DNA of 64,000 nucleotides from Microbacterium proteolyticum (lineage in GTDB: Bacteria; Actinomycetota; Actinomycetes; Actinomycetales; Microbacteriaceae): assembly GCF_030818075.1 (NCBI RefSeq), contig NZ_JAUSZZ010000001.1:1984001-2048000 (forward strand). The letters are read 5' to 3'. The notes below the pieces were generated by a model that searched no databases, was not told where the DNA came from, and saw only the letters and a program-made list of their open reading frames with translations. The position numbers and the translations under genes were made by a program. Positions 62,299-64,000 of the stretch are shown in pieces. The stretch's first letter is position 1; the number at the start of each line of letters is the position of its first letter.

Positions 62299-63309
62299 AT
62301 GAGCCCCGAATATCTCCGGAACGCGTGGACCCGGATGCTGCAGTCGTCTCCGTCCGAGGTCATCTGGGGCCTGCTGTCGTCGACGCTGATCTGCATCGCG
62401 CTCGGCGCGGTGATCGCCCTCCTTCTGACACGGGTGCGCCGCGGTAGGCGGAGCGCGGACTCCGCCTCTCAGGCGGACCGCGTCGCTCTCGGCGCGATCT
62501 CCCTCGTCGTCGCGGCGGTGTGGATCGGCGACATTGCGCTGCGCGGCTACGCCTTCGACATGTCCGCCACCGTGTCGTGGTGGCGGTTCGCCCTGGCCCC
62601 AACGGTGGCCGCGGCGGGATTGGCCGTATGGGTCGTGACGCGCCGAACGGCGCAACCCCGTCGTACCCTGGACGCCGCGTCGGCGACCAGGCGTACGTGG
62701 ACGACGTTCGGGCCGCACCGGGGCATCCGGGTGCTGGCCGCGGCTGTAGCCGTCACCGGGGGAATCGTCGTCGTCTTCGGCCGGATGTCGACGGCATTGG
62801 ATCCCGGGCTGTCCGCCCACATCGCCTGGGAAGTGCCGAACGTCGCGGCGCCGCCGATCGTGATGGTCTTTCCCGGTTGGGCCTACGGCATCCCGATGCT
62901 GGCAGGCGTGGTCGCACTGGGCGCCGGCGTCGTGCTCGCCCTGCATCGAAACGCCCTGCGGCCGTACTCCGATGGAGCGCGGCTCGACCTCGAGCGTTCA
63001 GGCCGTTCCGACGTCGCCCGCGACATCGTGGCATTGGGGGTCGCGACCGTTCTGGTCGTGCTCGGCGGGATGCTGCACATGGCGCGCTCCGCAGCCACGA
63101 CCAGCATGACCGTCGTGATGGAGTCGGGGCGCGAAGAGACGGTCGACGTCGCGCTCCCGCACGCCGACCTGATCATGGCGGGAGGACTTGCCGCGCCGAT
63201 CCTCGAGATCGCGGGGTGCGTGCTGCTGACACTGCTCGTGCTCCGCGCCGCCGCAATCGTGAGCGCCCGACACCGATTCCCTGCCCGGCTGGTAGAGGCG
63301 GCGACGTGA
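62299..63309 (+). CDS. Seven-helix membrane protein, unknown function
   Basis: A 336-residue protein with about seven hydrophobic helices. The ATG at 62299 follows GAAAGGTGG. A GTG at 62278 would also fit and adds seven residues. No motif was recognised. The stop overlaps the GntR start by one base (TGATG), so the pair is an operon. The gene may be the target of the regulator. Confidence 0.75.
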   Translation: MSPEYLRNAWTRMLQSSPSEVIWGLLSSTLICIALGAVIALLLTRVRRGRRSADSASQADRVALGAISLVVAAVWIGDIALRGYAFDMSATVSWWRFALAPTVAAAGLAVWVVTRRTAQPRRTLDAASATRRTWTTFGPHRGIRVLAAAVAVTGGIVVVFGRMSTALDPGLSAHIAWEVPNVAAPPIVMVFPGWAYGIPMLAGVVALGAGVVLALHRNALRPYSDGARLDLERSGRSDVARDIVALGVATVLVVLGGMLHMARSAATTSMTVVMESGREETVDVALPHADLIMAGGLAAPILEIAGCVLLTLLVLRAAAIVSARHRFPARLVEAAT

Positions 63310-63677
63310 TGGATGCCGTCTCGTCGAGACCCCGAGAGGCCGGATCTCCCACCGACCTGCACGGGTTCCTCCGCGGTCTGATCGCATCGGGCCGACTCGG
63401 AGCGGGGGAGAAGCTGCCGACGGTGCGGCAGGCGGCCGCCGACTTCGGTGTGGCTCCCGGTACCGTGCAGAAGGCTTACCGTGCTCTGGAGAGCGAGGGG
63501 CTCATCGTCAGCCGGGTGGGGTCGGGAACGCGGGTCGCGGCGGGCGTCTCCGCACTGTCGGCCGACCTCACGCGGCGCCTTCGCGAGCTCGTCGACGTGG
63601 CCGTCAGCGAGGGGGTGACGACCGAGACCCTCACCGATGTCCTCCGTCTGATGGCGGACGACGCCCGATCGACCTGA
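63309..63677 (+). CDS. GntR-family regulator, YtrA-like
   Basis: A 122-residue repressor with a winged helix-turn-helix (about 15-80), including KLPTVRQAAADFGVAPGTVQKAYRALESEGLIVSRVGSGT, and only a short C-terminal helical part. This small size matches the YtrA subgroup. It usually represses its own operon with membrane or ABC proteins. Here it is coupled to the seven-helix protein gene. Confidence 0.9.
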   Translation: MDAVSSRPREAGSPTDLHGFLRGLIASGRLGAGEKLPTVRQAAADFGVAPGTVQKAYRALESEGLIVSRVGSGTRVAAGVSALSADLTRRLRELVDVAVSEGVTTETLTDVLRLMADDARST

Positions 63678-63749
63678 TCGCGAACGACGACCGCGGCCCG
63701 CGTCGTACGATCGACGGTGGCCCGATCGCCGGGCACGAGGGGGAGAGCG

Positions 63750-64000
63750 GTGTCGGAGCGCGGTGCGATCGGCGTGGCCGTCGGGGGAGCAGTGCTCATC
63801 GGCGCGCTCACGGCGCTGCAGGCGAGAATCAACGGCTCGCTCGGAGCGGAACTCGGCGACGGATTCGTGGCGGCGGCGGTGTCGTTCGGCTCAGGTCTGG
63901 TGATCCTGGTCGCGCTGTCGGTCCTGCTGCCCGAGGGGCGTCGCGGGTTCGGGCGCCTGGTCGACGGCATCCGGTCACGCACCGTTCCCGTGTGGATGCT
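63750..64000 (+). CDS. DMT/YdcZ-type transporter, cut by right edge
   Basis: A GTG start with GAGGGGGA upstream. The visible 83 residues show a first helix (IGVAVGGAVLIGALTALQA) and a second (GDGFVAAAVSFGSGLVILVALSVLL), with ARINGSLGAELGDG between, as in YdcZ (DUF606) transporters. Two proteins of this size often pair in one membrane complex. The 3' end is outside the window. Confidence 0.75.
   Translation, partial: MSERGAIGVAVGGAVLIGALTALQARINGSLGAELGDGFVAAAVSFGSGLVILVALSVLLPEGRRGFGRLVDGIRSRTVPVWM

Overview
The window is chromosomal DNA of a high-GC actinobacterium, most likely Microbacterium or a close relative in Microbacteriaceae. This rests on the very high GC content, many GTG starts, frequent 'ggatgcc/ggcatcc' words, a SenX3-RegX3 system, CarD, a GlnR-type regulator, an IspD-IspF fusion and a ppk-mutT1 pair. 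No rRNA, CRISPR array, insertion sequence or integrase was found. There is one tRNA gene (Thr, TGT).

Layout. 0-6 kb: a hypothetical protein cut by the left edge, an aminodeoxychorismate lyase, and the phosphate importer pstSCAB on the minus strand with a PHO box. 6.1-11.4 kb: a 1312-residue polylysine-synthetase-like enzyme (adenylation domain, carrier domain, three membrane-separated C-terminal domains) with an overlapping M1 metallopeptidase. 11.4-13.6 kb: a hypothetical protein and a DUF222/HNH protein beside dispersed repeats. 14-18.7 kb: ppk, mutT1 and a phosphopantetheinyl transferase carrying five 23-residue tandem repeats, then glnR. 18.7-23.7 kb: small membrane proteins, nitrobindin, ygfZ (frameshifted), a FUSC protein, a methyltransferase and gpmA. 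23.7-27.8 kb: phoU, senX3-regX3, a lipoprotein and carD. 27.8-35.3 kb: ispDF, an acetyltransferase, cysS, rlmB, a NAD(P)-binding protein, a DUF4032 protein and a sugar-ABC ATPase. 35.5-36.9 kb: a DsbA-like protein without its cysteines and a small protein. 36.9-59.3 kb: after tRNA-Thr comes a large surface-polysaccharide locus with Wzx flippase, O-antigen-ligase/Wzy-like protein, Wzz-like protein, about seven glycosyltransferases, a pyruvyltransferase, hexapeptide acyltransferases, a glycosyltransferase/WS-DGAT-like fusion, a pair of unfamiliar exported paralogues, a GDSL hydrolase and a subtilase. 59.4-64 kb: a GH13 amylosucrase-like enzyme, membrane proteins, a GntR regulator and a DMT/YdcZ-type transporter cut by the right edge.

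How the genes fit together. Phosphate is a running theme: pstSCAB, phoU, senX3-regX3 and ppk are all here, and PHO-box-like 11-bp direct repeats precede pstS, phoU/senX3 and ppk. The phosphopantetheinyl transferase is translationally coupled to ppk-mutT1 and could activate the carrier domain of the polylysine-synthetase-like enzyme 4 kb away. The M1 peptidase beside that synthetase could trim or degrade its product. The polysaccharide locus has flippase, polymerase and chain-length functions but lacks, inside the window, the initiating sugar-phosphate transferase.

Four genes (ygfZ, one exported paralogue, a double glycosyltransferase and the subtilase) each carry a +1 base in a short G or C run. 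Such a uniform pattern suggests sequence error more than decay.
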